Shown here: piece by piece, positions 5,243 through 6,125 of the stretch
Layout: each line of letters opens with the position of its first letter
How positions within the stretch are numbered: the stretch's first letter is position 1
Assembly (NCBI GenBank): GCA_030612175.1
Contig: JAUWOJ010000066.1
Coordinates: 1-6,125 of the forward strand
From: Candidatus Bipolaricaulota bacterium
GTDB lineage: Bacteria; Bipolaricaulota; Bipolaricaulia; UBA7950; UBA9294
Direction: 5' to 3'
DNA: 6,125 bases
Notes under the pieces: generated by a model
Seen by the model: only the letters and a program-made list of their open reading frames with translations
Databases searched by the model: none
Told to the model about the DNA's origin: nothing
Translations under genes and position numbers: made by a program

Positions 5243-6125
5243 GTGCAAGTTCTGACAATGAAGGAATTGCTGGAGACTGGAGTTCATTTCGGTCACAGGA
5301 AACGCAAGTGGAACCCTAAGATGGCTCCTTATATTTTTACTGAGCGTAAGGGTATTCACATTGTTGATCTTGAACAGACCGTTGAAATGTTCGAGCGGGC
5401 GTATTTTTTTGTTCGTGACCGGATTGCTCAGGGAGGCGAAATCCTGTTTGTTGGAACCAAGAAACAGGTTCAAGCCACAATCGAGGAAGAAGCAAAACGT
5501 TGTGGGGCGCATTATGTCAACCACCGCTGGCTTGGCGGGACTCTGACCAACTTTGCCACGATCAAGCAGAGCATCAACCGGATGAAGAAGTTGGAGATAA
5601 TGGCAGAGGAAGGCGAACTGGAGGTTATTCCACCTAAAGAGGCAACCAAGTTTCGGCGAGCGTTAGCCAAACTACAACGCAATCTAAACGGGCTTCGTCA
5701 TCTAGAGCGCCTTCCGGATCTAGTGTATGTTATCGATCCGGATATTGAAGCAAATACCGTGCGTGAGGCAAAGATCTTGAATATTCCGGTTATTGCCATC
5801 GTAGACACCAATTGTGACCCTGATCCGATCGATTTCCTCATTCCGGGAAATGATGATGCTATCAAAGCGACCAAGCTCATCACCTCGCGTTTAGCTGATG
5901 CAGTACTGGAAGGGCGCGAAGGAAGACAGGCGGATGAGGAGGCAGAGAAAAAAGCTAAAGAAGCTGAGATAGCCAAAGAAGGCGAGAAACCTAAGGAGCC
6001 CAAGCCAGCCTCTGTTGCCTCCGTGTCGGAAGAGGCTGTGGCCCCGGAGGAAGAAGTAGCCGTTGAGGTGGCAGCTGAGGACAAGATCTCTGACTCTGAT
6101 GCTGTAGAAGGAGAAGAAGCTGATC
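5243..6125 (+). CDS. rpsB: 30S ribosomal protein S2 (3' end beyond window)
   Basis: S2 is a structural protein of the small ribosomal subunit, assembled late near S1 and needed for translation initiation. From the GTG start 294 codons are visible without a stop. The N-terminus VQVLTMKELLETGVHFGH matches the family, as do KWNPKMAPYIF (22-32), FVGTKKQ (69-75), NHRWLGGTLTN (93-103), YVIDPDIEANTVREAKILNIP (about 162-182) and VDTNCDPDPIDFLIPGNDDAI (about 187-207). The conserved core ends near residue 228. Beyond it at least 66 more residues follow, first Lys/Glu/Ala-rich and then Glu/Ala/Val-rich. E. coli S2 has only 241 residues, so this is a long, acidic, probably disordered extension. The frame stays open to the window edge and the true length is unknown. 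In many bacteria tsf follows rpsB, but that lies outside this window. Confidence 0.96.
   Translation, partial: MQVLTMKELLETGVHFGHRKRKWNPKMAPYIFTERKGIHIVDLEQTVEMFERAYFFVRDRIAQGGEILFVGTKKQVQATIEEEAKRCGAHYVNHRWLGGTLTNFATIKQSINRMKKLEIMAEEGELEVIPPKEATKFRRALAKLQRNLNGLRHLERLPDLVYVIDPDIEANTVREAKILNIPVIAIVDTNCDPDPIDFLIPGNDDAIKATKLITSRLADAVLEGREGRQADEEAEKKAKEAEIAKEGEKPKEPKPASVASVSEEAVAPEEEVAVEVAAEDKISDSDAVEGEEAD

Noticed and set aside
5204..5524. 106-residue minus-strand open frame opposite the start of rpsB
   Set aside because: It lies fully antisense to the conserved N-terminal half of S2 and crosses the rpsB promoter, with no family resemblance.
5698..6084. 128-residue minus-strand open frame rich in Ser, Ala and Thr
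   Set aside because: It is the antisense shadow of the Glu/Ala-rich tail of S2; the plus-strand frame is clearly the real gene.

Overview
This is a bacterial chromosomal fragment with base composition close to even. It carries housekeeping genes and one structured intergenic region. The glycine-cleavage P protein is split into two subunits (GcvPA and GcvPB). That arrangement is typical of Firmicutes, Thermotogota, Chloroflexota, Armatimonadota, Thermus and other thermophile-related lineages, and differs from the fused GcvP of E. coli. The phylum cannot be fixed from this window. No phage, transposase, CRISPR, tRNA or rRNA gene was seen.

Layout, left to right. Positions 1-444 hold no convincing gene. 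The first 200 bases contain a run of hairpin-forming inverted repeats, including a perfect 13-bp stem, and three copies of the octamer CAAGCTAC. Positions about 222-374 show a degenerate 7-base periodicity with a core of four consecutive TTGGACN units. Positions 445-5084 carry four minus-strand genes, transcribed right to left in the order dnaB, gcvH, gcvPA, gcvPB. The spacing is 69 nt, then 6 nt, then a 4-nt ATGA overlap, so at least gcvH-gcvPA-gcvPB should be one transcript. Positions 5085-5242 are a divergent promoter region with a sigma70-type promoter facing each way. From 5243 to the right edge runs the plus-strand rpsB gene (ribosomal protein S2), cut by the window end inside an unusually long acidic C-terminal tail.

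How the genes work together. GcvPA and GcvPB form the PLP-dependent glycine decarboxylase, which passes an aminomethyl group to the lipoyl lysine of GcvH. The T protein (GcvT) needed to move the one-carbon unit to tetrahydrofolate is not in the window and must be encoded elsewhere, as must the L protein. DnaB is the replicative helicase and RpsB a 30S ribosomal protein. Placing the helicase upstream of glycine-cleavage genes is an uncommon neighbourhood. A functional link through one-carbon supply for thymidylate and purine synthesis is only speculation.

No clear undescribed biological system is visible. The parts most worth a second look are the hairpin and heptad-repeat region at 1-374, the almost leaderless dnaB promoter arrangement, the dnaB-gcv linkage without gcvT, and the long S2 tail.
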